Below, piece by piece: positions 13,323-40,738 of a stretch of DNA of 64,000 nucleotides. The notes beneath the pieces are model-generated. The model saw only the letters and a list, made by a program, of their open reading frames with translations, had not been told where the DNA came from and did no database searches. Every line of letters begins with the position of its first letter. Position 1 is the first letter of the stretch. Origin of the DNA: Megaleporinus macrocephalus (taxonomy: Eukaryota > Chordata > Actinopteri > Characiformes > Anostomidae). The DNA is taken from the NCBI GenBank assembly GCA_021613375.1, contig CM038710.1, forward strand, positions 29,263,763 to 29,327,762, written 5' to 3'. A program made the translations under genes and the position numbers.

Positions 13323-13935
13323 GAAACCACACAGATGTAAATCAACTGACTCTGTGTAGCAGCTGCATGCAGGAGAATTAGGGGTCTGCTCTTAAACCGA
13401 CATTGTGCTAGGCTCAGTTCATCAGTAGCCAACATCAGATGTAGAGACGTTAAAGGGACTTGTTCCACTACCCTTATATCGGCTCCTCCATTCTTCTCCG
13501 TACCTTCGGGGTGTTTGAGGAGCTGTAGGATGGGAGGGGGAGGACAGCAGCACTGGCAAAATTTTTCTAGAAGCTACCATAGCTTGAATTAACTCCTTTA
13601 TGTTGGTGGGTTCCTCCCATAAGCTGTTTGCTTCAGGTTCTTCCACAACATTGCTTTTGAATTAAGGTCATGATCTTTATTGTTATTTAAATGTTGTTTG
13701 TTAAAGACCTATATATGTATATATATATATATAGCTCCTCAAACACCCCGAAGGTATGAAGAGGAATGGAGGAGCACATATAAGGGTAGTGGAACAAGTC
13801 CCTTTAACGTCTTTACATCTGATGTTGGCTACTGATGAACTGAGCCTAGCACAATGTCAGTTTAAGAGCAGACCCCTAATTCTCCTGCATGCAGCTGCTA
13901 CACAGAGTCAGTTGATTTACATCTATGTGGTTTTC
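13323..13935. repeat. Large inverted repeat, arms about 203 bp, spacer about 208 bp
   Basis: 13323-13524 and 13733-13935 are inverted copies at well over 90% identity (for example CTGCATGCAGGAGAATTAGG at about 13362 and its complement near 13888). The spacer ends in a short TA repeat. The minus strand across the left arm and spacer has a 74-codon frame of unknown family. It could be a fold-back transposon or a palindromic rearrangement. Confidence 0.85.
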
Positions 13936-14136
13936 TGCTCCATATATTTTATTTTATTTTAGTACATCATACACAACATAGAGAATCTATAAACACAGAT
14001 GATGTGTCTTTAAATTCACTTCCAAAAGACTACCTGGGTAACACACATGCCTCTGCTGAAATTGTTTTTTGGACAGTGTTTCACTCGCCTCCTCTGATAC
14101 TTGGGCAGCTGGTATGGTGTCACAAAATTGTTTTTT

Positions 14137-14139
<3 letters not shown>

Positions 14140-14216
<77 letters not shown>
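14140..14216. repeat. (AT)n microsatellite, about 38 units
   Basis: Uninterrupted AT dinucleotides. Confidence 0.97.
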
Positions 14217-14220
<4 letters not shown>

Positions 14221-14359
14221 AATCCAAATGCTGCTGTTGCCCAGCCTTCTGATTTGGTTTTGGTTTTTAGTGTCCTGTTCTGATTCTGAAGTAGAATTTC
14301 TTTTCTTGAAGTCCCTGTTCATGTTTATGGTCTGCAGCCGGCTCGGCCAGAATGAGTGA

Positions 14360-15000
14360 AGTGTGTTTTTAATTTCTGGCCTTTGTGTGGTGATCCTGGG
14401 GGTGAAGAGGATGGGTGTTGCGTAACCATGGAGGCCGTGGCTCCAAATATAGCAGCCATTAAGAGATTAGACATAACCCAGCAGGCTCATCTGTCTGTGG
14501 AGCTAGGCTGGCCCTACACTGCCCCTCTGCAGTCAGCAGACACATTCTCATCTTACTCGTACTCCCCCGACTGCCCCTCGTCCCAGGGATGAAAGTGATA
14601 TAATAATGCCTGAGAGTACGTTTGAGGCATAATAATAGGTCTGTGCTAACCAATAACACATTTAGCTTATAGGGCGCTATGAAAATGATGGAGAGGGCAG
14701 AACAGGAGAACAAGAAAGAAAGCTAGACGGAGAGAGAATCTGTGCTCACCTGCTGTGCTCTTGTCTCCCCATGTACTCTGATAATGAACCGCCACTGTCA
14801 TAATTATCCTCTCCATCTGCCCACAGTGCCAGCCTGCAGGTTTTAACTAGCTAAGTGCTCTCCTCATGACCCCAACATTAATCGTGTTCAATTAAATCAC
14901 TGAGCAAAAATGTAGCATTCGCTCGGAGCAGCCTGACAGTAAGCAATCTGCTCATCAAGCTTTTCTGCATTACATCTCGACAGCACACTGGACAGTTTCA
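14360..15000. promoter_or_regulatory. Candidate conserved non-coding block between ampd2 and the window start
   Basis: About 600 bp of balanced composition without repeats or a believable frame, between an AT microsatellite and the minisatellite. It contains homeodomain-type ATTAATCG and CAATTAAATCA motifs (near 14877-14897) and GTTGCGTAACCATGG (14416-14430), resembling an RFX half-site. Conservation cannot be tested here. Confidence 0.2.
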
Positions 15001-15180
15001 GCTGATTACATATTGCAGCACCACAACGTTTATGCAATTTTTACTTTAATATAAAAAAATCTGCAGATTTAACTGAATTAAATGCTAATCATTCACTTTT
15101 ACTAGAAGCAGCACACTGTATTACATAGTAAAGATAAGTAACTTGTAACATCTCTTTACTTACACAACCAAAACTTTAAA

Positions 15181-16070
15181 CACCCCCAATACCAACACTG
15201 CAAACACACCCAATACCAACACTGCAAACACATCCAATACCAACACTGGAAACACACCCAATACCAACACTGGAAACACACCCAATACCAACACTGCAAA
15301 CACACCCAATACCAACACTGCAAACACATCCAATACCAACACTGCAAATACATCCAATACCAACACTGCAAACACACCCAATACCAACACTGCAAACACA
15401 TCCAATACCAACACTGCAAACACATCCAATACCAACACTGCAAACACATCCAATACCAACACTGCAAACACATCCAATACCAACACTGGAAACACACCCA
15501 ATACCAACACTGGAAACACACCCAATACCAACACTGGAAACACACCCAATACCAACACTGGAAACACACCCAATACCAACACTGCAAACACACCCAATAC
15601 CAACACTGCAAACACATCCAATACCAACACTGCAAACACACCCAATACCAACACTGCAAACACATCCAATACCAACACTGCAAACACATCCAATACCAAC
15701 ACTGCAAACACACCCAATACCAACACTGCAAACACACCCAATACCAACACTGCAAACACATCCAATACCAACACTGCAAACACACCCAATACCAACACTG
15801 CAAACACACCCAATACCAACACTGCAAACACACCCAATACCAACACTGCAAACACACCCAATACCAACACTGCAAACACATCCAATACCAACACTGCAAA
15901 CACACCCAATACCAACACTGCAAACACACCCAATACCAACACTGCAAACACATCCAATACCAACACTGCAAACACATCCAATACCAACACTGCAAACACA
16001 TCCAATACCAACACTGCAAACACATCCAATACCAACACTGCAAACACATCCAATACCAACACTGCAAACC
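15181..16070. repeat. 24-bp minisatellite, about 37 copies
   Basis: The unit CCAATACCAACACTGCAAAC plus ACAC/ACAT repeats with a strict 24-bp period. Two variant sites (CTGCAAA/CTGGAAA and ACACC/ACATC) define sub-blocks, for example four consecutive G-type units at about 15485-15575. Because the period is a multiple of three and the unit lacks stops on the minus strand, all three minus frames stay open for about 300 codons; this is not evidence of a gene. Confidence 0.97.
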
Positions 16071-16322
16071 GCAAAGACTGCCAAACAAAGAAGAGTTCCA
16101 TTTCTAAACTCTTATTTGAACACAGAAAAAACAAATACTAAAAGATGCTTTTCACTAATTCTATATTGTTTTAATTTAGTAGTTGACATCATAGTTTTTA
16201 TTTAGTTTTGGTGTTTTTGAAAAACTGTAATTTTTATTTTAGCGCAGTTAACAAGCACAGTAGTAGTTTTAGATACAGTTTAAATAATAACTCTTTGAAA
16301 CCCCTTATAATTTAGTCATAGT

Positions 16323-16538
16323 TAGGGATGTAATGACACACTCTACTCACAATAAGATTTTCTCCCAACTTTTTTTTTATTAAATCAAACTGAACACAAA
16401 TTATGACCCGCAAACATGACATTTAGGCATCAAACAAGCGCCAGCGCCATCAGATATTTCAAAAGAATATCGATTCATTTTACATCTCAATCGATCTCAG
16501 TCATGGCATATTTTCATTGATGCATTATTACATCCCTA
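16323..16538. mobile_element. MITE with TAGGGATGTAATGA / TTATTACATCCCTA ends
   Basis: Terminal inverted repeats of about 13 bp bound a 216-bp AT-rich segment without coding potential. Interior AATATCGATTCATTTTAC resembles hAT-derived subterminal sequence. No clear target-site duplication. Confidence 0.6.
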
Positions 16539-16761
16539 GTAACCCTATGGGAATACATGCTAATCCATATTTAGATATATGTATTGACATTGACAGATAT
16601 ATACATGAAATATATCAGCATCAACTCAAAATGCTCATGTCATATTAGCATATATGGAGCACTGTCTATAGCAATTCTGTGTGTATGTGTGTGTGTTTGT
16701 TTTGTGGTGGGCAGCAGCTCCTGTGTCTCTGTGTCACAGGGGCGAGAGCAGGTTGCTGTAA

Positions 16762-16782
16762 TATTCATGAGGCTCATGAATA
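16762..16782. promoter_or_regulatory. Perfect 10-bp-arm palindrome, possible dimeric binding site
   Basis: TATTCATGAG and CTCATGAATA are perfect inverted arms around a single G. The region just after (AATTGATTATGCAG) also looks like homeodomain sites. Function unknown. Confidence 0.3.
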
Positions 16783-16924
16783 ATTGATTATGCAGTGAGG
16801 TGTATGAAGGCTGATATCACACAGAAGGGCAGTGATGATCAGAGGGTGAGGAGAAGGTCACACTCAGGACTAGACTATATGGATAAATTACTGTAATGGT
16901 ACAGCTTCATATTTTAATACATTA

Positions 16925-16990
16925 AAGCAGCCAATCCCAGCGTCATCAGGCGAAGGCAGGGTACGCCGTGGACAGTTCATCAGTTGTACC
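16925..16990 (-). mobile_element. SINE tail fragment
   Basis: CCCAGCGTCATCAGGCGAAG and GGTACGCCGTGGACAG match the same SINE tail (compare 43505-43555). Confidence 0.5.
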
Positions 16991-18403
16991 TAGTCATATT
17001 AAGCATAATTCATATTCATATCATACTTATGTCATATCATATAAAATACAAAAAGTGCTTCTTTTTCCATAATTGTCCACCAAAACGTCACAATAATGTG
17101 ATAAACGTAATGAATGTGAGCAATGATTTTTGATTACATCATCGTGCAAAAGCAGGCAGGAATAATATATATTAAGCTGACTTAGAGATTCAGCCTCATG
17201 TTTTACTTGAGAATGTGTCACAGTACAGAGGGAAAATGTGCTCTGTTCCACTTTATGTTGACTTTAATCAGATCTGTGAACAAGACTTGGCAAGCCTAGT
17301 TCTGCCGGTCTGCCATCGGCTGCATAGCGTTTGCCATACAGGTGTCTCTGGCATTTCAACAATGGGCAGGATCCTGAATGCACACCCTTTTTGTTATTAG
17401 TCCTTGAGACATAAATTAATTTCTGTTTTAATTCTTTTGATGTTATTTTGTTCCTCTTTAGCATTGTATTTGCCTTTTCCAGTCCACCTTAAGTGATGCA
17501 GCAGTTACCTAAAAGGGGGCTCCTATCTGTTAAGGCGTGTATGCCTAAAAAAAGTGTCCAGTAATATTAAAATATGCCTGTAAACCATATGGGAATGTTT
17601 TGTTAATTAAACAAACCATGAAATAATTAACAATTGTTGCACTGTTTTGTTAATGACTTGATATAGGTGCAGTGTGGGTAGACAATCTAAGAACTTTCTG
17701 GCTCTAGCTAAACCTAGAAAGTCTGAATGATATATTAAATAGTTAAATCTGCAAATCTCAGCTTCATCTTCTTTACCACAACAATTTTCAGTACTGGTGC
17801 CATCACAATAATTTAATGGAGTTTGAATACTTTCACAAGCCAGAATACTTATATTAGTAATAGCCTAATGTAGGGTCTTAGAGTTTGAATATGGTTGTGA
17901 ACTGGGATACTTACATTATTATCAATCTACCATTGGTACTTCAGCAGACTTAGATTACTTTAGTGTAGTTTGAACTGGAGTACCTAAGGTAAAATCAAGC
18001 TAACAGAGATTATTTTTAATATGGTTTGAGCAGGCTGCCAAGGGAAAAAAACAAACCCTAATGTTAGCTTCAAGCTAACGTTAGTTACTTTTAACGGATC
18101 TTGAATTCAGTTGGGAGTTTGGGATTTTGCAACAAGAAAGCTGAGTTTAACCAATGCACCCTCTTTATAATATTTTAAGCATTGACATAAACTCACATAA
18201 AACTATACTATAAGCTAAGGTTACCTCTCATCTTTGCAGCTCTGCAGCTCAGTCAGTAATCAAAAGCACCTCTTCTAGGCTGGCCTGCTTGGTGGTCTGG
18301 CAAAAACCAACAATCTTAGATGCGGAAATCTTAAAAGCAATAGTTTGCTAAACACCCAGCTTTGAAATAGGAAATTTAGGCCCATGTTTGGTTTCCCTGT
18401 ACA

Positions 18404-18645
18404 GGGGCACAGTGGTGTAGTGGTTAGTACTGTCGCCTCACAGCAAGACAATCCCGGTTTGAATCCCAGTTAGGGCCTTTCTGCGTGGAGTTTGCATGTT
18501 CTCCCCGTGCTTGAGTGGGTTTCCTTCTACAGTCCATGCATGTTAGGTTGATTGGTCACTCTAAATTACCTGTAGGTGTGATTGACCCAAGCCTGGGTAC
18601 GTGCCAAGGGTTGTATCAGGAAGGGCACCATTGTAAAAACCTTTT
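18404..18645 (+). mobile_element. tRNA-derived SINE (DANA/HE1-like)
   Basis: GGGGCACAGTGGTGTAGTGG and TTAGTACTGTCGCCTCACAG form the tRNA-like head with an A box; GGTTTGAATCC is the B box. TGGAGTTTGCATGTTCTCCC and AGGAAGGGCACCATTGTAAA follow. The order matches teleost DANA/HE1-type SINEs, named by resemblance. Confidence 0.8.
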
Positions 18646-19040
18646 AGCCGTATCTATAGCATGCGAGTTGATGTGTGGTTGGTTTCCCTGTAAAAGATTT
18701 CGAAGGAAATCTAAAAAAAAACATTCAGTGGCATTTCACTGTCTATACAGAAACTTGCCTCATCATCAGATTTGACACAGAGAATTGGAGCTGTTGGCTA
18801 GGTTAGCACATGCCTACCAAACAGGTCCTGAGAACATACGCACAAACACAGTAATGTTCTTCAATCCAAATGCTCCATTGTGCTAGAGACACAAGCAGCT
18901 GTTGAGCTGTGGCTGAGCTGCAGCGTCTCACTGGTTCCTCCTTCCCCTCCTCCTCTGTGGGACAACAGGAATGACTGCAAACACAGAAACAGCATTTCTC
19001 TTCTGCACATCTGTCATGCTATAATTTAGACGCCCTTAAT

Positions 19041-19043
<3 letters not shown>

Positions 19044-19119
<76 letters not shown>
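19044..19119. repeat. (CT)n microsatellite directly before an ampd2 exon
   Basis: About 37 CT units end 8 bp before the exon starting at 19128 and serve as its polypyrimidine tract. Confidence 0.95.
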
Positions 19120-19127
19120 ACTGGTAG

Positions 19128-34535
<15,408 letters not shown>

Positions 34536-35431
34536 GAAGAATGTTGCGCTGAGAAAATGTAAAGCATTGAACTCGCCTCATTCAAACGTGTGCAACATAC
34601 TTCACCAACACAATTCAAATCAAGTGAACCAAAACTGTGGTTCCTGTATATATTAAATACAGACAGAAATGCTGCACACATTTGAATCATGTAAATTCAG
34701 TGCATTCAGTGTGCAAATTCCATTTTGTGTATTCAGCGTTGACTACATAAGCTTAACCTTACAGTACTACCTGCACAAATGCCATTCCTCAAGGTGAAAC
34801 ACCTTATATTGTCAACAACTAGTGATAAGTTTTCTGACAAATGGTCAAAACTCTAGTCAGGAATTGCCAAAGCAACACCATGGCCCCAAGCCTTCTTCCA
34901 AGTTGATTACCAGCAAGCATGGCAGACGTAGTCGTTGCTGTTTTGGCCGTTTTGTGTTGCTGTTGTTTAAGGCCTTGTTTTTTGCATTTTCCAATTCAGT
35001 GTTAATTCCGTTTTCAGAATAAAACTGGTCCTTGCAGTTGCTGTCAATCCTGACTAGAGCTCCAATAGAGACTTATATAATGGATCTTGGACATTATACA
35101 GTGTACACTGGACACTTGAAATGAAAAATGGCTATAATGGATACTGCTTTCGAGCAGCAGGGCTGCTATTTTACACTGTGTCTGTGAGCCGCGCCGCATT
35201 TCAAACAAACCTTCCTCATCTTTCATTTATTAATGTGTGTTATATCCTTATCTTGATTTGACCTGGTAGTGGCCTGTGTTTATTATTGAAGTTGCTGTAT
35301 GTTTTATTGGTGGATTTATCCGTTAGAATCTGTTCTTTTTGTATGTGTGTGTATTTGGATAATTGTGATTGTTATTTATTGCGAATCAGAATTTCATATC
35401 AAAAGTTATTTTCCTCCGATCTCATAATAAA
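34536..35431 (+). other. ampd2 3' UTR with two candidate poly(A) signals
   Basis: Non-coding sequence after the ampd2 stop. AATAAA hexamers occur at 35018-35023, followed by T/G-rich sequence, and at 35426-35431, followed by a GT-rich stretch. Either could end the transcript. The end is inferred. Confidence 0.5.
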
Positions 35432-35750
35432 AGATTTTGAGATGATTTTGGATCGTTTGTCATTACCTGATTACTGGTACTAAACCAGCAGCTGGCCATC
35501 TTTATATGTCAGCATTATCACTGAAACATGAAGACTTCAAGTCAGCATCGTCTCACAACCACAAACCTTTCAACCAGTTCTGAGTTCTAGCTCCTAATGT
35601 ACTCAATCCTGGATTTAATGTTTGGTGTTCACTCCTGCCTAAGGTGGGGGCTGAGGTTATCTGTGCTCCTGTTACGCTAAAGCACATTTTGAAACGTAAT
35701 AGTGAAACTGTACATTCTTAAATCCTCACCCCCTCCACCTCCAACATGCA

Positions 35751-35789
<39 letters not shown>
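35751..35789. repeat. (CA)n microsatellite
   Basis: About 19 CA units between ampd2 and gstm A. A shorter TA run follows at 36066-36098. Confidence 0.95.
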
Positions 35790-35790
<1 letters not shown>

Positions 35791-36462
35791 CATCAATACA
35801 TATACATATGAAGCTCATACTTATGAAAAAGAATAGCTAATGCTATTAAGTTAATACATGCAGTTATTAAGAACCTGTTACTGAGAAAGTTAACAAAACT
35901 GTAAATCAAACAAAGTAGCTACTGGTGTTCTTAGAACAAAGGACTGACCAGTACAGACCTCAATGACACTGAATATGTACTTGGAAGCTACCAATTTTGG
36001 AGATGTGTAAAAACATCCCTGCAGATTTCTTTAAACACTAAAATCAAGTCTTCCTAAAGGACAGATATATATGTTATATATATATATATATATATATTAC
36101 ATATACATTACATATGCAAAAGTGTCTTAAACTTGTAAAGTAAACATATTTTGTGTAGATTGTATTTTTAAACAGCTACGTTGAGGCCCATTACAATTTA
36201 AAGGATTCTTTTAAACTGCTCATAGCTTAAACACTACCACGGGTCATTTAGTGTGAGGAGAGAGTAATATATCTCCAATACCTGCTGTAGTTGACTAAGC
36301 ATGGTTACTTATTTATTATTATTCATTAATTAGAAGTATTATTATAATTATAATTAAATAAGTGTTAATAAATAAGTATTAATTAGAAGTAACTGTCAGT
36401 TATGGAGTATACTGTCTCCTTTTATTTAAATACATTGAAGCCGAGACCAAAAACATGTTTAA

Positions 36463-36512
36463 AACACATCCATCCATTATCTTCTGCTTTATCCTGCTAG
36501 TTGGGGTCATGG
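36463..36512 (-). mobile_element. SINE tail fragment at the left edge of unit A
   Basis: CCATCCATTATCTTCTGCTT and GGGTCATGGGGGGCTGGAGC match the tail of the SINE at 43450. The rest is absent here. Confidence 0.65.
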
Positions 36513-37639
36513 GGGGCTGGAGCATTACTGTAACTGAAGACTTTAACAATGTTCAGCAGGGTAGAAACAATACAGGGAGCAAAACCCATGTAATATTTTT
36601 CACATGTGGTGATGGAAAACAGAACAAAATCACCTTCAGTTTATATTCCAGAGTAATGTCAGGTTAATAAAGCTATTATTTTGTTAATTTAACAAACCTA
36701 GTGTAACCCAGTACAGCTCAGCAGCAGTGCTCTGTGAGCCCATATGATTGTAAAATGATACCTAGTAAAAAATTGCAACATTCACTATCGTACAGTTATG
36801 TCTGTCATTTGTCATGTCAGCTAAATACTTTGTATAGCTGAGAGCGTGTATAAGGATGCTGGCTAGAGGGGAATACAGTGCAGAGGTGAAGTTCATACTA
36901 AGGTTATTCTCCTCCCACACACCTGTGTTTTTTTCCCTAGTGGTTTCCCATCTTAGTAAAAAATGAGGTCTGACCTGACCACGTTGTTATAAAGGTTCTG
37001 GCTACACACCTGCCTTGAGGTCAAATCTGAAAGTAATCATTTAACGTTTTTCCCCACAAGTTCTTTACGTTGGTGAATTTTGGATCTGACACAAAAAGCA
37101 GAACTGCAGTATTACAGAGAAGCTCTAATGCCCTAATTAGACCACATGGATATTTCATGGACTGTATGTGCATATTTATATTTTTGGGACATAAAAGGCA
37201 CTTTTCTATTCATTTGACTGTATTTTTAGATAGGGTTCACTTATATACAACAAACGTGATTCAATTATGAAGATATTAATATTTTAATTTATGATAAGAT
37301 TTAAATTAAAAACTACATTTACCTGACCTGCACAAGATTTTACTGTTTAGCCCTGTATCTTTAGTTAAAACATCTGTCTAGGCTGTAAAGGATTCAAATC
37401 AGTAGTTTAGTGGTAAGTTCTGTAGGTGTAACTTTTTTTTCAGAAATTAAAAATACAGACTGTATGGCAGTAAATCTGCTTTCTGTTCCGCTCTGCCCTT
37501 CACAATAAGAGCTGTACTGACCTCTCGGACCCCTGTGAGCGCCGTTAGCTCTCTCATAAAAAGTGCATTTGTTCACTCTGTAAATGTGCTACATTACTGC
37601 TTACGCAATGACGCTTTGTGCAGAAGCGCAGAGACACGC

Positions 37640-37763
37640 CCCCTTTCTGTGATTGGCTGTCCAGCCTCCGCTCTCCTCGCTGCTCTGGGTTCGGTATTAA
37701 AGCGGGCTCACTGACTCTCTCACTCCAGCTCAGCTCCGAGTCTGACGCCGAGTCACTTTCAAG
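37640..37763 (+). promoter_or_regulatory. Probable gstm A core promoter and 5' UTR
   Basis: Immediately upstream of the gstm A start lie, in order, a GC-rich ACGCCCCC box, an inverted CCAAT box (GATTGGCTG, about 37651-37660), a CT-rich stretch and a TATA-like TATTAAA at 37695-37701. The ATG is about 63 bp further on. The block is richer in CpG than its surroundings. It is absent upstream of gstm B except for the last 55 bp or so. Confidence 0.5.
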
Positions 37764-40422
37764 ATGACGATGAAACTGGCTTACTGGGATATTCGAGGGG
37801 TAAGAGGAGCAATGTAGAGTGTTTAGCTTTACGTTAAGAGAATCTGAGTAACGTTAAAATAGCAGCCATTAGAGCGGAGAGCGGGGCCAACGGTGCAGCG
37901 CGTGCACTGAGAGAAAATTCTAGACAGTTTAGATTTCACCAATTTACCGCAGTTTAAAAGTTGCTTATGCACGTTAAATATGGGAAACGTCGGGTATTAC
38001 AGTCGGTTAGGAGTCGATAAGTTGAAAAGTCATGTAATGGATTTCAATATTTTGAGGTCTGGGTGGTTTTGCTTAGGAGCTGCACTAAACTGTACTTGCT
38101 GCGCTCCACCAACGAGCGGAGCCTGAACTTGAGATAATGGCTGCTGCTGCTGTCTGGCGGTTAGGTGTTCAGTTAGCAGGTTAAGTTAAACGCAAACTTG
38201 TCATTTCACGTTATGTTTACTGCTGTGTGTTAAACAGTTCGCCCAGCCTATCCGACTGCTGCTGGAGTACACCGGCACGAAGTATGAGGAAAAGTTCTAT
38301 TCCTGTGGAGAAGGTAAGAACAACTGAATCCATGGAAAATACTGAAACGGACAATTCTTTCTTCTCTTCAAACAGCTCCTTCATGCGGAGATGTTCAGTA
38401 AACATCGTGTTGTACATATCAAATCCGCACATTTCACTACAGCACTGAAAAGGGCATAGAAGTTGAGCACATATAAAAGGTTTCCCACCAAATTTTCCAA
38501 ATTTCTGCATGATTTAGTAGTCGCGTGTTGACCAGTTATTCAGAGTGATTGGATGTGAAATAATGCGCAGTACAGAAACTAAATAGCACTCTACAGTGAT
38601 GGTGATGGAACCAGGGGTCATGATGTCCACATCACATTTTATATACTGTTTAAAATAACCACTGAATCTGCAAGTTTCTCCGGAGTTGCTTATAGTGGAA
38701 TATCAGTGGTAAATCTGTACTTCTGTGTCTTACACCTCAATGCAGGAACCTTTCCACCATTTTTTTTTTAGACTAGAACTTTCTCAGACATAGACGCATT
38801 GAAGTCCACAGGCGTCTGGTTCCTAACACCACCACTCAATTTTGGTTAGGTGATTTTTTTTTCTCTAGAATAGCTCGTTTCATATCAAACCACAGTGAAT
38901 TAATGTGTTTGCATCTTGATGATGATCTATGCAGATTAAAAAAAGTAATTTTATTTTCAAAGATATACAATGTCATATGTTGTGTATGCATTTAAGCTGA
39001 TATTATTTAATTTTTAAGATACATCAATAAAAACTAAAAAATCCATATGGCAAATTGTGTTCCATTTCAAGATACATGGCTCACTATTTTGCACTCAAAT
39101 ATATTACTTTCTCTTGTTCTTGTCAAATCTTGACCTTTAAATTGAAAATGTACCTCATTGAGATGTGCTGCAATGATCTGATCTTTCTTCATCTGCAGCT
39201 CCTGACTATGACAAAAGCTGCTGGTTTGAGGACAAGGCCAAGCTCAAAATGGACTTCCCCAATGTAGGTTTTGAAGCAAAGACTGGATCAAAGCTAGTAT
39301 TTTGTCTTGGTGTCTCAAGCAGAAAGATCTAACTATGAACAATCATTCCAGCTGCCCTACCTTGAGGATGGCGACAGGAAGATTTCACAAAGTATCGCCA
39401 TAATGAGATACATTGCTCGCAAGTACAACCTCTGTGAGTGTTCGTTTCAGTTCATTCATTCAGCTTTTCTTTGTGGTGACTGCTGTAAGAAGTCATTTCT
39501 GAATGAAAACTTGTCTTGCACTGAACCTTGAGAGTCCTTGTCTTTTTACTGTGTTGTTAGGTGGAGAGACTGAAGATGAGAAGGTCCGAGTGGACGTCCT
39601 GGAGCAGCAGGCGTTGGACTTCCGCACTGTTTTTGTCAACCTCGGCTATAGAGAATATGTGAGTGTTCACTGTTTTGATGATTCTGTAAACCTGTTCTTG
39701 TCAGTCGCATGAAGAGAGTGATGTATAAACTATATATGTTAAATTTCTACCAGGACACTAAAAAACAAGAGTACTTGGCTGCCCTGCCAGGAGTTCTCAA
39801 GCAGTTCTCAGACTTCTTGGGCGAGAGGAAGTGGTTTGCTGGTGACAAGGTAAAAAACAGCTGTTACATGGAGGAAAGCAAACAGTAATATGCAGAAGTT
39901 TGGAAGCCCCTGAACAAATTACATTATGTAGATTTTCTGACGATGAAGTTTATGTAGATTTTCTGACGATGAAGTTTGTTCTCAGAGAATGTGAAAAGTT
40001 AATTTCACTTGGAAAATCATCCACTCAGAAAAGCATGTCATTTAATTGGGGGTGTTCAAACTTTTGATTTCCTTCTACTCTTCTTTGTTGATGTAGATTA
40101 CGTATGTGGATTTCATCATGTATGAGCTGTTCGACCACCATCGCATGTTTGAGCCCAAGTGTCTGGACAACTTCAAGAACCTCAAAGATTTGCTGAACAG
40201 ATTTGAGGTTAGGATCATGTTTTAATACTATATTTATACTAAAATACTTTTTCCATGTAATCTACAGTGTGTGAAACTGCATTACATTAAACAAGCTGCT
40301 GTACTTTGTTTATTTCATTTAAGGCGCTTGAGAAGATATCTGCTTACATGAAGTCGAACAGGTTTATGAAGTGGCCCTTGAACAACAAGATGGCTAAGTG
40401 GGGCTACAAGCGCATACAGTGA
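37764..40422 (+). CDS. gstm: Glutathione S-transferase mu, tandem copy A (complete, 8 exons, 220 aa)
   Basis: Cytosolic dimeric enzyme that conjugates glutathione to electrophiles. Exons: 37764-37799, 38238-38313, 39199-39263, 39352-39433, 39561-39658, 39754-39849, 40097-40207, 40324-40422 (TGA). Lengths of 36, 76, 65, 82, 98, 96, 111 and 99 nt match the eight-exon vertebrate GSTM plan. The protein opens [12 protein letters not shown], with the catalytic Tyr7. The mu loop [15 protein letters not shown] gives the glutathione-site Trp46 and Lys50; PNLPYL and QS (72-73) complete the G site. [20 protein letters not shown] and FEPKCLD are typical of the C-terminal domain, and the xenobiotic-site Tyr116 is present. 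The usual Asn after QS is Ile here. It ends ...KMAKWGYKRIQ, slightly longer than the human 218 aa. The start is fixed by the family N terminus and the 36-nt first exon. Confidence 0.96.
39893..40068. mobile_element. MITE-like element in gstm A intron 6
   Basis: It begins AGAAGTTTGGAAGCCCCTGA and ends GGGGGTGTTCAAACTTTTGA, an imperfect terminal inverted repeat of the CAAAAGTTTGGGCACCCC type common in fish. A 29-bp internal block ending GACGATGAAGTT is repeated in tandem at about 39921-39976. It is absent from the same intron of copy B, where other DNA lies. Confidence 0.55.
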
Positions 40423-40738
40423 CCTTGTGTTTGTCATGGTTCTTTGAAAGTGTCCAGAAGTAATGCTAATAAAAGAATAATCCCATCCAAATAATTTTAT
40501 ACCAATTCTAAAGTGCCTTAACTGTAGCACAGAACAGTTAGTGGTGATTCGTCTTTATTGTATACTGGAAAGACACACATATGTATTGTTCATGGTGGTA
40601 AATGGGAGAAAGGTTTCATTTCTGTTCTAAAGTGACTAACGAGCACTTATTATTTTGTTGGGTATTTGTAATAAGTGTTAATTTTGCAATGATGTACACG
40701 TTCAGAAAAGAATAACTGTCATGTAAAGCTGCAATAAA
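40423..40738 (+). other. gstm A 3' UTR, two AATAAA signals
   Basis: AATAAA occurs at 40468-40473 and again at 40733-40738. The same first signal is kept downstream of gstm B, so it is probably used. Confidence 0.55.

Larger units (their letters stand above)
34900..37300. other. Spacer between ampd2 and gstm A
   Basis: Holds the distal ampd2 poly(A) candidate, a CA microsatellite, a SINE tail fragment and, from about 36525, sequence shared with the region upstream of gstm B. No gene seen. Confidence 0.6.

Noticed and set aside
14069..14359. Frames encoding Ile-Tyr repeats around 14.1 kb (also 25.8-26.1 kb)
   Set aside because: Translations of AT microsatellites.
14428..14592. ATG frame starting MEAVAPNIAAIKRLD as an ampd2 first exon
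   Set aside because: No resemblance to known AMPD2 N termini and it ends in a stop without a phase-1 donor.
15156..16134. Three overlapping ~300-codon minus-strand reading frames
   Set aside because: All come from the 24-bp minisatellite, whose period is a multiple of three; products are monotonous 8-residue repeats with no start context or splice signals.
18404..18480. A functional tRNA gene
   Set aside because: Boxes A and B are present but the downstream sequence is a SINE body and the cloverleaf is degenerate.
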